Source: Candidatus Thiosymbion ectosymbiont of Catanema sp. Cochon2018 (lineage in GTDB: Bacteria; Pseudomonadota; Gammaproteobacteria; Chromatiales; Chromatiaceae). From it: DNA of 64,000 nucleotides. Within the stretch, counting starts at the first letter, position 1, and each line of letters opens with the position of its first letter. The notes under the pieces were generated by a model. The model was not told the DNA's origin. It worked only from the letters and a program-made list of their open reading frames with translations, and searched no databases. The position numbers and the translations under genes were made by a program. The DNA is taken from the NCBI GenBank assembly GCA_011392765.1, contig WYCW01000001.1:924888-988887 (forward strand), given 5' to 3'. Below, piece by piece: positions 45,694 through 54,078 of this stretch.

Positions 45694-46754
45694 AGATCCT
45701 CGATCGCTATCTGGCCGGTGCCGTAATCAACGGTACGCTCGTGACCCTGGGGGTGTTGTTGCCCTTGGTAGGGTTCTTCCTCCTTGCCGACGAGATGGAC
45801 GACGTAGGAGAGAACGACTATCAGTTTGCGGACGCCTTGCTGTTCATAATCATGGTCATGCCCCGGTATGGCTACCAGATTTTTCCCCTCGCGACGCTCA
45901 TCGGCGCCCTCGTGGGCCTAGGCTCCCTGGCGAGCCGCTCGGAACTGATTGCCATCCGGGCGGCGGGAGTGTCGATCGGGCGCATTGTTTATGCCGCGAT
46001 GAAGGGTGGGCTCTTGCTAGCGGTAGCCGCCGTAGCGGTAGGCGAGGGAGTGGCACCGATTGCGGAGCAGAAGGCGCTGCAGTGGCGTTCCGAGGCCCAG
46101 TCCGGTCAGGCTATGCTCATGTCGAAATATGGTTTCTGGGCCCGGGACGGAAGTGCCTACATCAATATTCAGGAGATCCTGTCCGGTGCCCATTTGCGCG
46201 GCATCCATATCTACGAATTCGACGAAGCACGGCGTCTGAGCCGGGCGACAAGCGCCGAGTATGCCAGATATGCAGCAGGAACCTGGGTGCTGGAGGGAAT
46301 CTCCCGCAGCATAATCAACAACGAGCACATCGAGACCAGCCGCATTGCCCAAGCCGCCTGGAGCTCACTGTTGGATCCGGGATTGTTGAAGATTATCGTC
46401 GTCGAACCTCATGCACTCCCGATCTGGGGGGTGCTGCGATATATCCGGTACATGTCGGCAAACGGTCAGGACGCCCGCTCCTATGAGGTAGTCTTCTGGA
46501 ATAAGGTGATCCATCCGTTCCTGATTCTCGCCATGATCTTCGTATCCATTCCCATTCTGCTCGGCTCGGCGCGCACCGGTAGCCTCGGACTGCGCATACT
46601 CTCAGGCGTATTGGTGGGCATCATCTTTTACCTGATCAGCCGCACCTCTGCTTATTTCGCGCTCCTGTATGGGATGAATCCTCTGATTGCGGCCTCGATT
46701 GCGCCCCTTTTGCTCTTATCGGTCTCCTTTTGGGTATTGAAGCGAGTAGGCTAG
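45690..46754 (+). CDS. lptG: LPS export ABC transporter permease LptG
   Basis: 354 residues from GTG 45690. MKILDRYLAGAVINGTLVTL is the conserved LptG start; six membrane segments flank a periplasmic beta-jellyroll (about residues 120-260). LptG pairs with LptF and LptB2 to extract LPS from the inner membrane. LptF is not found in its normal place. The C-terminus ends VSFWVLKRVG, at the border with a mobile element 4 bp later. Confidence 0.93.
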   Translation: MKILDRYLAGAVINGTLVTLGVLLPLVGFFLLADEMDDVGENDYQFADALLFIIMVMPRYGYQIFPLATLIGALVGLGSLASRSELIAIRAAGVSIGRIVYAAMKGGLLLAVAAVAVGEGVAPIAEQKALQWRSEAQSGQAMLMSKYGFWARDGSAYINIQEILSGAHLRGIHIYEFDEARRLSRATSAEYARYAAGTWVLEGISRSIINNEHIETSRIAQAAWSSLLDPGLLKIIVVEPHALPIWGVLRYIRYMSANGQDARSYEVVFWNKVIHPFLILAMIFVSIPILLGSARTGSLGLRILSGVLVGIIFYLISRTSAYFALLYGMNPLIAASIAPLLLLSVSFWVLKRVG

Positions 46755-46758
46755 CCCG

Positions 46759-47023
46759 CAATGCCATTAAGTCAAGCGTTACCGGTCGGCAACAAGAGGA
46801 AAAACTACGAATCACGCGAATCCTCGCGAAAAGTAATCGTTCAGCCCCCTGCTGTTTTTGCCATCTGCCCGGCACCGGCGGATTCCGGCAATCCCCCTGC
46901 CCGCGGCAGGCAGGTGCCGCAATGACGAGGTGGGGGCTGAACGGTTACCGCCAGGGACGGTGGGCGTGCCCAACACCGGTGTTGGGCTACGACAAGCGGC
47001 CAGCAACTAACTTAATGGCATTG
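46759..47023. mobile_element. Family G element interrupted by another inverted-repeat element
   Basis: The outer ends are CAATGCCATTAAGTCAAGCG and the inverse CTAACTTAATGGCATTG, as in 47897-48037 and 53770-53939. The middle is replaced by a second element with ends GTAATCGTTCAGCCCC and GGGGGCTGAACGGTTAC (about 46831-46950), related to the one at 61421. No matching target duplication surrounds the outer element. Confidence 0.75.
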
Positions 47024-47026
47024 GGA

Positions 47027-47872
47027 TTACGTGTCTTCAGCCACAACGAAGTCATTGATCGCTTTGGCGATCTTTTTGGCCCCCTCTCCATAGAGCATGG
47101 TGAGATGGTTACCTGATACGGCTATATACTTACATGCCTTCATTGCACTGACTGTCTCCCTAGCCAACTCTTCAGGCAAGATCGGCGCCTCATCATCATA
47201 GTTCTCGATAGCATTGATGAGTATAGCCGATTGTGTCAGTCGGCCTACCTGTTCCAACCAGTCGATACCACTTTCGACCACTCCCTGGACAACCTCGGTA
47301 ATATGCTCTAACGATGAGTTCGTGGTATAGCTTCCATCGTCCATTTCCTTCACATCCGCCCGATAGTAACTCTCCATTGCGGGAAACCATTTTCCCTTCA
47401 GGTAGGGGGATTTCCTGATTTCGTCCAGATAGTCGGAAAAGGATGGCCATTTTTTGCCCAAACGACCGATGGCAGGTGCAACCATCGCAGCAGTATTGGG
47501 ATGCGATCGGGCGGCCGCATCGATGATGATAATCTTTTCAATGCGGTCGGGATAATGGGTAGCCAAATAGATGCTCAATAATCCCCCGAAAGAGTGGCCT
47601 CCGACGATGGCACTCTCCATACCGAGCCGATCCAGCATACCGATGATATCGGCGGCATGGTCTTCCAGGGTATATCCGTGAGCCGGTTTATCACTGAGTC
47701 CCCTTCCGCGTAAATCGACGGCCAACACCGCTCGTTGCACACCCGCGCTTGCTATGGCGTCAAAGGAATTCGCATTGGCGGTAAGGCCGGGCATGAGTAT
47801 CAGGGGCGGTTCTACCCCTTCATGATAGATAGCGTGAAGCTTGATATCGTTGGCTTCCACAAATTGGTCCAT
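47027..47872 (-). CDS. Alpha/beta hydrolase
   Basis: 281 residues from the ATG at 47872. The oxyanion region is LILMPGLTANANSF, the nucleophile elbow GGHSFGG, the acid probably in a following strand, and the catalytic His in SGNHLTML. Likely a serine esterase or C-C hydrolase. Base composition is lower in GC than surrounding core genes. It is bracketed by two copies of the same family G element, one directly at the stop codon, and may have moved together with them. Substrate unknown. Confidence 0.85.
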   Translation of the reverse strand: MDQFVEANDIKLHAIYHEGVEPPLILMPGLTANANSFDAIASAGVQRAVLAVDLRGRGLSDKPAHGYTLEDHAADIIGMLDRLGMESAIVGGHSFGGLLSIYLATHYPDRIEKIIIIDAAARSHPNTAAMVAPAIGRLGKKWPSFSDYLDEIRKSPYLKGKWFPAMESYYRADVKEMDDGSYTTNSSLEHITEVVQGVVESGIDWLEQVGRLTQSAILINAIENYDDEAPILPEELARETVSAMKACKYIAVSGNHLTMLYGEGAKKIAKAINDFVVAEDT

Positions 47873-48446
47873 TGCTTTCTTACCTGGGTTGGGATTCAAT
47901 GCCATCAAGTTAGCTGTTGGCCACTTAGAGAAAACCACGCATCACGCGAATTTCCGCGAATCGATTCGCGAGGATTCGCGTGATTCGTAGTTTTTCCTCT
48001 TGTTGCCGACCGGTAACGCTTAACTTGATGGCATTGGATTGGGATTGATATTGTTCGCTCTCCGGATATTGTCTTCGACATCGCCGAAACTTGACGGTTG
48101 CTTTCGATGTCACAGCTTATCAACATCCGAGTCCGTTGTCTTTCCTTAATCAACATCGGTATCGCTCGTCGGCGAAACCCCACGTCCCGCAGTGGTCCCG
48201 TCGCAATTTATACTGCCACACGGCACAATCCGAGCTTTTGAATTTCCCCCTCACCCCAGCCCTCTCCCGGAGAGAGAGGGAGTGAAATGCGCAGATTATT
48301 CCGTGTGGCAGTATATGCACCTTCACCCGATACGACCCCAACACCGGGCTTGCGAAATATTGCGAATATGTTACAAAGGGTACGAGCTTCATCACCGGTC
48401 AGTGTTCGGTTGCCTCTCCTTGCGTCACCCCGAGCCCTTTTTCCAT
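47873..48446. repeat. Intergenic region with family G copy 2 and family E copy 3
   Basis: Family G copy 2 occupies 47897-48037, flanked by the 10-bp sequences GGTTGGGATT and GATTGGGATT (nine of ten identical), a likely target duplication. Family E copy 3 (about 48208-48316) has ends TACTGCCACACGGCACAATC and GATTATTCCGTGTGGCAGTA around a GAGAGGG hairpin. No gene. Confidence 0.75.
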
Positions 48447-48962
48447 ATGCCCCGCGAACTCTTGATCCTCCGTCATGCCAAGTCGGACTGGGGTGCAGGC
48501 GTCGCCAGCGACTTCAAACGCCCCCTCGCCAAGCGGGGGAAGAAGGATGCGCCGCGCGTCGGTGCGTGGCTCTACCGGGAGGGGCTGGTGCCCGATCTGG
48601 TAGTCAGCTCGCCGGCGCAACGGGCGCGCCAGACCGTGGAGAAGGTCTGCAAGTCGATGGACTACAGCAAGAAGAAGATCCAGTGGCAGGATGAGGTGTA
48701 CGGAGCGAGCTTGCCGAATCTGCTGCGCCTGTTGGGGCGCTGTCCCCTCGAGGCGCGAATCGTACTGCTGGTCGGACACAATCCGGGGTTGGAGGAGCTG
48801 GTAGTCTATCTCGCCGGCGATGATCTGGACGAGCCGGCGGACGGCAAGCTGCTCCCCACCGCTACCCTGGCGCGGCTGGAGATGCCGAACGACTGGGACG
48901 CTTTGACCTCGGGTTGCGCCCAACTCATCACCATTACCCGTCCGCGTAACCTCGTGGATTGA
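48447..48962 (+). CDS. sixA: Phosphohistidine phosphatase SixA-like
   Basis: 171 residues from the ATG at 48447. Histidine-phosphatase superfamily: the catalytic RHG-type motif is LLILRHAKSDW, with LVVSSPAQRARQT and the second catalytic His in VLLVGHNPGLEEL. SixA removes phosphate from phosphohistidine in phosphorelay or PTS proteins. No sensor kinase nearby. Confidence 0.92.
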   Translation: MPRELLILRHAKSDWGAGVASDFKRPLAKRGKKDAPRVGAWLYREGLVPDLVVSSPAQRARQTVEKVCKSMDYSKKKIQWQDEVYGASLPNLLRLLGRCPLEARIVLLVGHNPGLEELVVYLAGDDLDEPADGKLLPTATLARLEMPNDWDALTSGCAQLITITRPRNLVD

Positions 48963-49480
48963 GCCCAGGGTGAGCACGTATCGATTGCTTTGAGTCCGGA
49001 GAACTTTCAGTTATCTGAAACTGGATGCTGAGATAAGGAGTGCCTATCAAGCCGCATCATCTACGCCGCGCTAGGATTCCTTGAATGACCAGATTTTGTG
49101 CAAATGAGTCAAATTTCGCAAACCTCTAACCTCTCTCGTTGTCGTGATCGTGATCGTGATCGAAGCCGCCGTAGGAGAGACAGAATACTTTCGCCGATCG
49201 TGGCATCCAGAGGTCCCGGCCAGGTGCCGGGTTGAAACCCGTAGCCATCAGGTTTTCCCTGCCCGCTTTGCCTGGCGTCTCCGATTACGACTACGATCAC
49301 GATCACGGTTCCGTTTTCGATCGCGAGAGAGCGATGATCACGCCTCGTCGGTCTGAGGCAACGCCTCGCTAGTGCTACGGCTCGAGGCCGACTACATTCG
49401 GATTCACGAACCCCATATCGCGGTACGCCTGATGTCCGCGGGCGTGCGGTCACAGGCCGCTTGAGCCCACTGATCCCGTG
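48963..49480. repeat. Intergenic region with inverted hexamer tracts
   Basis: Contains CTAGGATTCCTTGAATGACC (about 49072), then GTGATC hexamers (49143-49163) mirrored by GATCAC hexamers (49290-49305), able to form a large stem; then the GTCTGAGGCAACGCCTCGCTAG unit (49349-49371). Directly before folK a frame reads DYIRIHEPHIAVRLMSAGVR to a stop at 49464, which looks like a gene tail but is not recognised. Confidence 0.6.
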
Positions 49481-49969
49481 ATGACGGTCTACCTCTCCCT
49501 GGGCTCCAACATCCGGCCGCAGTACCATCTGAATGCCGCCTTGGAGGCACTCGACGCCCAGGATGCCATCCGGCTCCTGGACGAATCGCCTTGGTACGAG
49601 ACCCGTCCTTGGGGCGGCGTCGCCCAAGCGAACTTTCTCAATCTGGTCTGTGCCGTCGCGACCAGCCTGTCGCCGCCGCAACTCCTGCAAAGCACGCAGG
49701 CCATCGAACATCGGCTCGGTCGCATGCGCACCCTGCGCAACGGTCCCCGCACTATCGACATCGATATCCTACTCGCCGACGACACCTGCTTGGAAACACT
49801 GACGTTGACGATCCCGCACCCCGGTCTGCTGGAACGCGACTTCATGTTGGTTCCGCTCCTCGATCTGGCACCGGACGCACGGCTCCCCGGCAGCGGCCAG
49901 CGACTGATCGACCAACGCGCACATCTGCGCTACCACCAGATTGTCCGCGAGCTCACAGGCAATGCCTGA
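49481..49969 (+). CDS. folK: 2-amino-4-hydroxy-6-hydroxymethyldihydropteridine pyrophosphokinase FolK
   Basis: 162 residues from the ATG at 49481 (GTG 49478 is also possible). Folate pathway enzyme transferring pyrophosphate from ATP to the pterin. VYLSLGSNIRPQYHLNAALE at the N-terminus, NGPRTIDIDILLADD and IPHPGLLERDFMLVPLLD are family signatures. The 5' neighbour, commonly folB or pcnB, is missing. Confidence 0.95.
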   Translation: MTVYLSLGSNIRPQYHLNAALEALDAQDAIRLLDESPWYETRPWGGVAQANFLNLVCAVATSLSPPQLLQSTQAIEHRLGRMRTLRNGPRTIDIDILLADDTCLETLTLTIPHPGLLERDFMLVPLLDLAPDARLPGSGQRLIDQRAHLRYHQIVRELTGNA

Positions 49970-50222
49970 TCGATTCCACATAGCGCCTCGCCGCCGTCAC
50001 GGACGATACCCGCGGCAGGCAGGAGAGGCAGATAACCCGAAAAACCCCTTTTCAATTCTCGCTGCGTAGCTATTCGGCCCCCTATCTTGCGCGGTGAAAA
50101 CACAACCGGAAAAAACTACGAATCCCGCGAGTCAGCGCGAATCGGTTTTCGCGTGGATTCGCGTGATTCGTAGTTTTTCCATCTCAAGGTTGGGTAGCTG
50201 AATAGTTACCTCGCTGCAATGC
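49970..50222. repeat. Intergenic region with a GCGAATC/GATTCGC hairpin
   Basis: A palindrome with arms GAAAAAACTACGAATCCCGCG and CGCGTGATTCGTAGTTTTTCC spans about 50112-50180; closely related arms lie inside the family G elements at 46790, 47930 and 53805. Outer CTATTCGG / GAATAG ends suggest another inverted-repeat element. No gene. Confidence 0.6.
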
Positions 50223-50957
50223 TTAGTTACGTGTCCAAATATAGCCTTTACCAGCCTTATCCCAATTGATGAATATAGCATCGCACATACCGTCATCCAC
50301 TCGGATGCCGGGACAACCGTTTTTTGCATAATAGATCTCCATGCTCATTGGCGGAGCACAGAATGCATCTTGTGTTTCACCGCCAATCGGAAAATCAAGC
50401 GTTTCGCTACCTATGTTCACACGTGCGGAAAGAATCAATTTTCCTTTCTCCGAGTCGAAGCCGGATACCAACCCAAACCGGACTTCCTGTATTTCGGTGC
50501 AGTTGAACCGGTCAGTCAGCATTGAATCGTGCCAAAATATACCCTCTGATGTCTTGGCCGACATCTCGCTTCCTTCTTCTAATTGCTTAATACGCTCGTG
50601 TGTCAATTCCACCATACAGTTACTTCCAAGTACCGAAGCTAATGTACCACCACGTTCAGCATCACGGGCCCGGTTGCACTCTGCATCACGGAATCGAATC
50701 CAAGCACGTTGGGCATCTCGAAGTAGAATCCGACCCGTCTTATCTAACGCATCCAGTTGCACTTTATATATGGCATTGAGCCTCTTGTCTAAGCGCTCGT
50801 AATCGTGCTCCAGGCAAATAACCATATCTGTAGTAGCTTCAGGATTACGGCAATTTTCCTCAGTAATCTCAGTAGTATCTGCCGTTCCCAAAATTGGCAA
50901 CAGGCTTGATGCCAGTGCGATTGCCGTTATGAAATATCGTTTTATTCGTGTGTTCAT
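50223..50957 (-). CDS. Secreted LprI-like (DUF1311) protein
   Basis: 244 residues from the ATG at 50957. Signal peptide FITAIALASSLLPILGTADT. Residues 35-115 form the LprI domain: C..NPEATTDMVICLEHDYER, LDALDKTGRILLRDAQRAW and RDAECNRARD with paired cysteines. This domain is found in lysozyme-inhibitor-like proteins. The C-terminal half (about 130 residues with four cysteines) is not recognised. A family D element lies immediately upstream, probably over the promoter. Confidence 0.8.
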   Translation of the reverse strand: MNTRIKRYFITAIALASSLLPILGTADTTEITEENCRNPEATTDMVICLEHDYERLDKRLNAIYKVQLDALDKTGRILLRDAQRAWIRFRDAECNRARDAERGGTLASVLGSNCMVELTHERIKQLEEGSEMSAKTSEGIFWHDSMLTDRFNCTEIQEVRFGLVSGFDSEKGKLILSARVNIGSETLDFPIGGETQDAFCAPPMSMEIYYAKNGCPGIRVDDGMCDAIFINWDKAGKGYIWTRN

Positions 50958-50968
50958 GATCAACTTCA

Positions 50969-51069
50969 GGGCACTTTGAAAAATGCGACTTTCGTCTAGG
51001 GCACACCCCAACAATCAATGGCTTAGAGTTGCTTGATTGGTGAAAATACCTATTTTTCAAGGTGCCCTT
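50969..51069. mobile_element. Miniature inverted-repeat element, family D copy 3
   Basis: 101 bp, ends AGGGCACTTTGAAAAAT and ATTTTTCAAGGTGCCCTT. Lies between the LprI-like gene and the Uma2 gene; no ORF. Confidence 0.8.
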
Positions 51070-51194
51070 GATGGTATTGTCATGTACCTTGGTTGCGTAA
51101 AGGCTCTTTATGGATTCTGGACTGCTCACGATCATGGAAGGTATTATTGGAAATTTTGGAGTGCGGCGGCAACCTGTATCCCGGTACTTAAACG

Positions 51195-51800
51195 ATGCAA
51201 TCGGCAATCCAACCAACCCTCTACGAATCCCTCGAGGGCTTGCCTGAAAGACTGACCGGAGAGATCCTGAACGGGCAGCTCCATACTCAACCACGGCCTT
51301 CCGGAGCACATATAGCTGCCGGTTCCGCACTTGGCGGCAAATTGCACAATCCTTTCCAGGCAGGTGACGGGGGTCCCGGCGGCTGGTGGATCTTCGACGA
51401 GCCGGAGGTGCACCTGATGCGGGATGTCGAGGTGGCCGTGCCGGACCTGGCCGGTTGGCGGCGTAAGCGCATGCCCTACCCACCGGAGGATCAACGTTTC
51501 GAGGTAGTTCCCGACTGGGTGTGCGAGATCCTCTCTCCGTCCACGGCGAGTACGGATCCTAAGGTCAAGATGCCGCTGTACGCGCACTATGGCGTGCAAT
51601 ATGCCTGGCTGATCGATCCGGCCGAGCGCATACTGGAGGCTTACCGGCTCGATGCTAGTGCTTGGATCGAGATCGACCGCTTTGTCGCTGCCGATCGGGT
51701 TGCCGCTCCGCCGTTCGAGACCGTAATCATCGAGCTGGAGAGCCTTTGGTTACCTCGACCACCGGGCTGGTGGGAGGCTAAGAGGCTGTCTAAAAACTAA
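51195..51800 (+). CDS. Uma2-family PD-(D/E)XK endonuclease-like protein, copy 1
   Basis: 201 residues. Uma2/DUF820 signature: EDQRFEVVPDWVCEILSPST (PD and E-containing core), then KMPLYAHYGVQYAWLIDPAE and a C-terminal beta-rich part. Uma2 proteins form large families in cyanobacteria and bacteria with many mobile elements; their role is unknown. The last residues (KRLSKN) and the stop codon are supplied by the terminus of the family A element at 51782, so the native C-terminus was replaced. A second Uma2 gene lies at 62950. Confidence 0.85.
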   Translation: MQSAIQPTLYESLEGLPERLTGEILNGQLHTQPRPSGAHIAAGSALGGKLHNPFQAGDGGPGGWWIFDEPEVHLMRDVEVAVPDLAGWRRKRMPYPPEDQRFEVVPDWVCEILSPSTASTDPKVKMPLYAHYGVQYAWLIDPAERILEAYRLDASAWIEIDRFVAADRVAAPPFETVIIELESLWLPRPPGWWEAKRLSKN

Positions 51801-51925
51801 CACATTGATTTTAAATCGGTAGGCTGGGCGGCAAGGAACGAAACCCAGCTTTGGGTATTGCTGGGTTTTGGCCGTCCCTGGCCGCAACCCAGCCTACGGC
51901 CTATGGTCCTTTTTTAGACAGTCTC
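51782..51925. mobile_element. Miniature inverted-repeat element, family A copy 3
   Basis: 144 bp, GAGGCTGTCTAAAAACTAA to TTTTTTAGACAGTCTC, flanked by TAA on both sides, consistent with a 3-bp TNA target duplication. Provides the stop codon of the Uma2 gene. Confidence 0.85.
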
Positions 51926-52337
51926 TAAGACGTCTTCTCGGGCAGCACCAAACAATGCCCCGGACAGCGCTGTTTGGGGGATCGGACGCGTTGCGGGTGC
52001 GATCCTGAATGATTTGGCGTTGTCTGGAGGATTTGACCACTAGGATCCCTTGGGGGACCCGCATCTTTACCAATGAGTCAAGTTTGTGCACTGCACAAAA
52101 AACTCACACGCGGGTGCGCCGTGCCCATTGCTTTTTTTGTCCGCAGATTACGCAGATTCTCACAGATTAAAAACAGAAGTAATCTGTGAAAATCTGCGTA
52201 ATCTGCGGACAGGAAAGAGAATATGATCTTTTGCGACCCATTTGCGTTGATTCGCGTTCATTTGCGGCGAAAAAAACCTTTGCGGTTCAAAACCAAAGCT
52301 AGTTTCGTGCCCCGCGGTGGGTAAGCGAGGTAAATCC
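51926..52337. repeat. Intergenic region with hairpin repeats upstream of rnfE
   Basis: Holds the CTAGGATCCCTTGGGGGACC repeat (52041-52098) and a hairpin at about 52139-52212 with arms TCCGCAGATTACGCAGATT and AATCTGCGTAATCTGCGGA. Half-repeats of GCGTTGATTCGCGTTCATTT follow. No gene. Confidence 0.7.
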
Positions 52338-52988
52338 ATGCCGAAAACGCAGGCCGACGCCTACCAGGAATTCATCAAGGGCCTGTGGCGGGACAATCCG
52401 GTCTTCGTCCAGGTATTGGGGATGTGCCCCATGCTGGCGGTTACCAACTCCGCCGTCAACGCCTTGGCCATGGGGGGCGCCACCTGCTTCGTGCTCGTGG
52501 CCTCCAGCATCCTGGTCGCCTCCCTCAAGCAATGGATACCCAAGCAGGTCCGCATCTCTACCTATATCATCATCATCGCCACCTTCGTGACGGTCACGGA
52601 CCTCGCCCTGCAGGCCCTGGTGCCCGAAATCCACAAGGAGCTGGGGGCCTTCATCCCGCTGATCGTGGCCAACTGCATGATCTTGGGGCGCCAGGAGGCC
52701 TTCGCGTCCAGAAGCTCGGTCTCCCTGGCGACAGTGGATGCCCTGGGCATGGCCGGTGGCTTCCTGTTCGCGCTGTTCTCCCTGGGCAGCGTGCGGGAAA
52801 TCCTGGGGGAAGGGAAGTTCTTCGGGATGGATCTGTTCGGACCCGAATTCGAGCCCTGGGTCATCATGATCCTGCCCCCCGGCGGCTTCCTGACCCTGGG
52901 TCTGTTGCTGCTGTTCTTCAGTTGGGTGAAGGAACGCAAGGAAAGGCTCGCCGAGCGCCTGGCCGAGACGGGTGGAGCATCACTATGA
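52338..52988 (+). CDS. rnfE: Electron transport complex subunit RnfE (RsxE)
   Basis: 216 residues from the ATG at 52338. Six-helix membrane subunit of the Rnf ferredoxin:NAD oxidoreductase, homologous to NqrD. The half-site cysteines for the shared intramembrane Fe-S cluster are present: LGMCPMLAVT (Cys 30) and VANCMILGR (Cys 113). It overlaps rnfA by 4 bp. In the usual operon rnfE is last (ABCDGE); here E precedes A and the other subunits are missing from the window. Confidence 0.94.
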   Translation: MPKTQADAYQEFIKGLWRDNPVFVQVLGMCPMLAVTNSAVNALAMGGATCFVLVASSILVASLKQWIPKQVRISTYIIIIATFVTVTDLALQALVPEIHKELGAFIPLIVANCMILGRQEAFASRSSVSLATVDALGMAGGFLFALFSLGSVREILGEGKFFGMDLFGPEFEPWVIMILPPGGFLTLGLLLLFFSWVKERKERLAERLAETGGASL

Positions 52989-53563
52989 ACGAGCTGATCT
53001 GGATCTTCGTCAGCGCCCTGCTGATCAATAATTTCGTCCTCGCCTACTTCCTCGGGCTCTGCCCCTTCCTCGGCGTCTCCGGGCGGTTGGAGACCTCGTT
53101 CCGGCTCGGGCTGGCGACCACCTTCGTCATGTTGATCACGGCCCTGTGCGCCTGGTTCCTCAACAACTATGTACTGATCCACGCCCCCTATCTGCGCCTG
53201 ATCAGTTTCATCGTAGTGATCGCCAGCACGGTGCAGTTCATCGAGATGCTGATCAAAAAGCTCAGCCCCGCCCTGTTCAAGGCCTTAGGTATCTTCCTGC
53301 CGCTCATCACCACCAACTGCGCCATCCTGGGGCTGGCCATTTTTTCCACCAATAAGGGCTACGGGCTGGCCCAGGGCATGCTCTACGCCCTGGGGGCCGG
53401 GCTGGGTTTTACCCTGGCCCTGGTACTCATGGCGGGGCTGCGCGAGGAGTCCGAGACGGCCCCGATTCCCAGACTGATGCGCGGCACCGCCATCAATCTC
53501 ATCATCGCCGGTATTCTATCCATGGCCTTCATGGGTTTTGCGGGCCTGTTCAGTGCGGCCTGA
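52985..53563 (+). CDS. rnfA: Electron transport complex subunit RnfA (RsxA)
   Basis: 192 residues from the ATG at 52985 (ATGA overlap). Six-helix partner of RnfE, homologous to NqrE. Contains LGLCPFLGVS (Cys 26) and TTNCAILGLA (Cys 112), the other two ligands of the intramembrane cluster. Length and motifs are normal. The next gene starts 3 bp after its stop. Confidence 0.95.
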   Translation: MNELIWIFVSALLINNFVLAYFLGLCPFLGVSGRLETSFRLGLATTFVMLITALCAWFLNNYVLIHAPYLRLISFIVVIASTVQFIEMLIKKLSPALFKALGIFLPLITTNCAILGLAIFSTNKGYGLAQGMLYALGAGLGFTLALVLMAGLREESETAPIPRLMRGTAINLIIAGILSMAFMGFAGLFSAA

Positions 53564-53565
53564 CT

Positions 53566-53724
53566 ATGTGGGGATATCTGTGGGCCGTCCTCGGACTGGC
53601 GGGGCTCTGTGCCGGGTGGGTGCTTTTCCAACACTGGCTCGAACAGATAGACCCGGACGGCCGGCGCATCGAGGACTCGCGAGGCTGCGGTAGCAGCTGT
53701 TCAGGCAAGTGTGGTAGGACATAG
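53566..53724 (+). CDS. Small Cys-rich membrane protein coupled to rnfA
   Basis: 52 residues, start ATG 3 bp after rnfA. One membrane helix (YLWAVLGLAGLCAGWVLF) and a C-terminal tail RGCGSSCSGKCGRT with Cys at 41, 45 and 49. This layout resembles NqrM (single helix plus clustered cysteines), the factor needed to mature the Fe site between NqrD and NqrE, the homologs of RnfE and RnfA. The position in the rnfEA transcript supports a role in building the intramembrane cluster. The function is inference. Confidence 0.7.
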   Translation: MWGYLWAVLGLAGLCAGWVLFQHWLEQIDPDGRRIEDSRGCGSSCSGKCGRT

Positions 53725-54078
53725 ACTCCGCAAGCCGCATATGACTACAGCTCGACGTCCGGTACAGATCAATGCCATTAAGTTAGCTGTTGGCCACTTA
53801 GAGAAAACTACGAATCACGCGAATTTCCGCAAATAAGATCCCTCCCTTCGGTTCGGGATGACAAGTTCGCGAGGATTCGCGTGATTCGTAGTTTCTTCTC
53901 TTACTTTGCCGACCGGTAACGCTTAACTTAATGGCATTGCGGTACAGATGCTCTCAGTTATCGATAACATTGAGCGAGCGGATCTTCACGGAAGAATTCA
54001 GCCGCAAATCAACGCAAATGGACGCAAATAAATGCAACGAGGTCAAGAACCGTCGGTGATCTCGATCATCACTTTGGC
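53725..54078. repeat. Intergenic region with a family G element
   Basis: Contains the element at 53770-53939 and CGCAAATCAACGCAAATGGA direct repeats (54003-54035). A possible promoter for the next gene is not obvious. Confidence 0.65.
53770..53939. mobile_element. Family G element copy 3 with 10-bp target duplication
   Basis: 170 bp, ends CAATGCCATTAAGTTAGC and CTTAACTTAATGGCATTG. The 10-bp sequence CGGTACAGAT stands immediately on both sides (53760-53769 and 53940-53949), proving insertion by transposition. The interior has a hairpin with CGCGAATTTCCGC and a TCGGGATGACAAG motif. No ORF. Confidence 0.88.

Noticed and set aside
49143..49305. GTGATC/GATCAC tracts considered as a CRISPR or origin
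   Set aside because: Simple hexamer tandem repeats without spacers, DnaA boxes or replication genes.
52385..52984. Long upstream extension of the RnfA reading frame
   Set aside because: It runs through rnfE in another frame, whereas the ATG at 52985 with ATGA overlap gives a protein of exactly family length.
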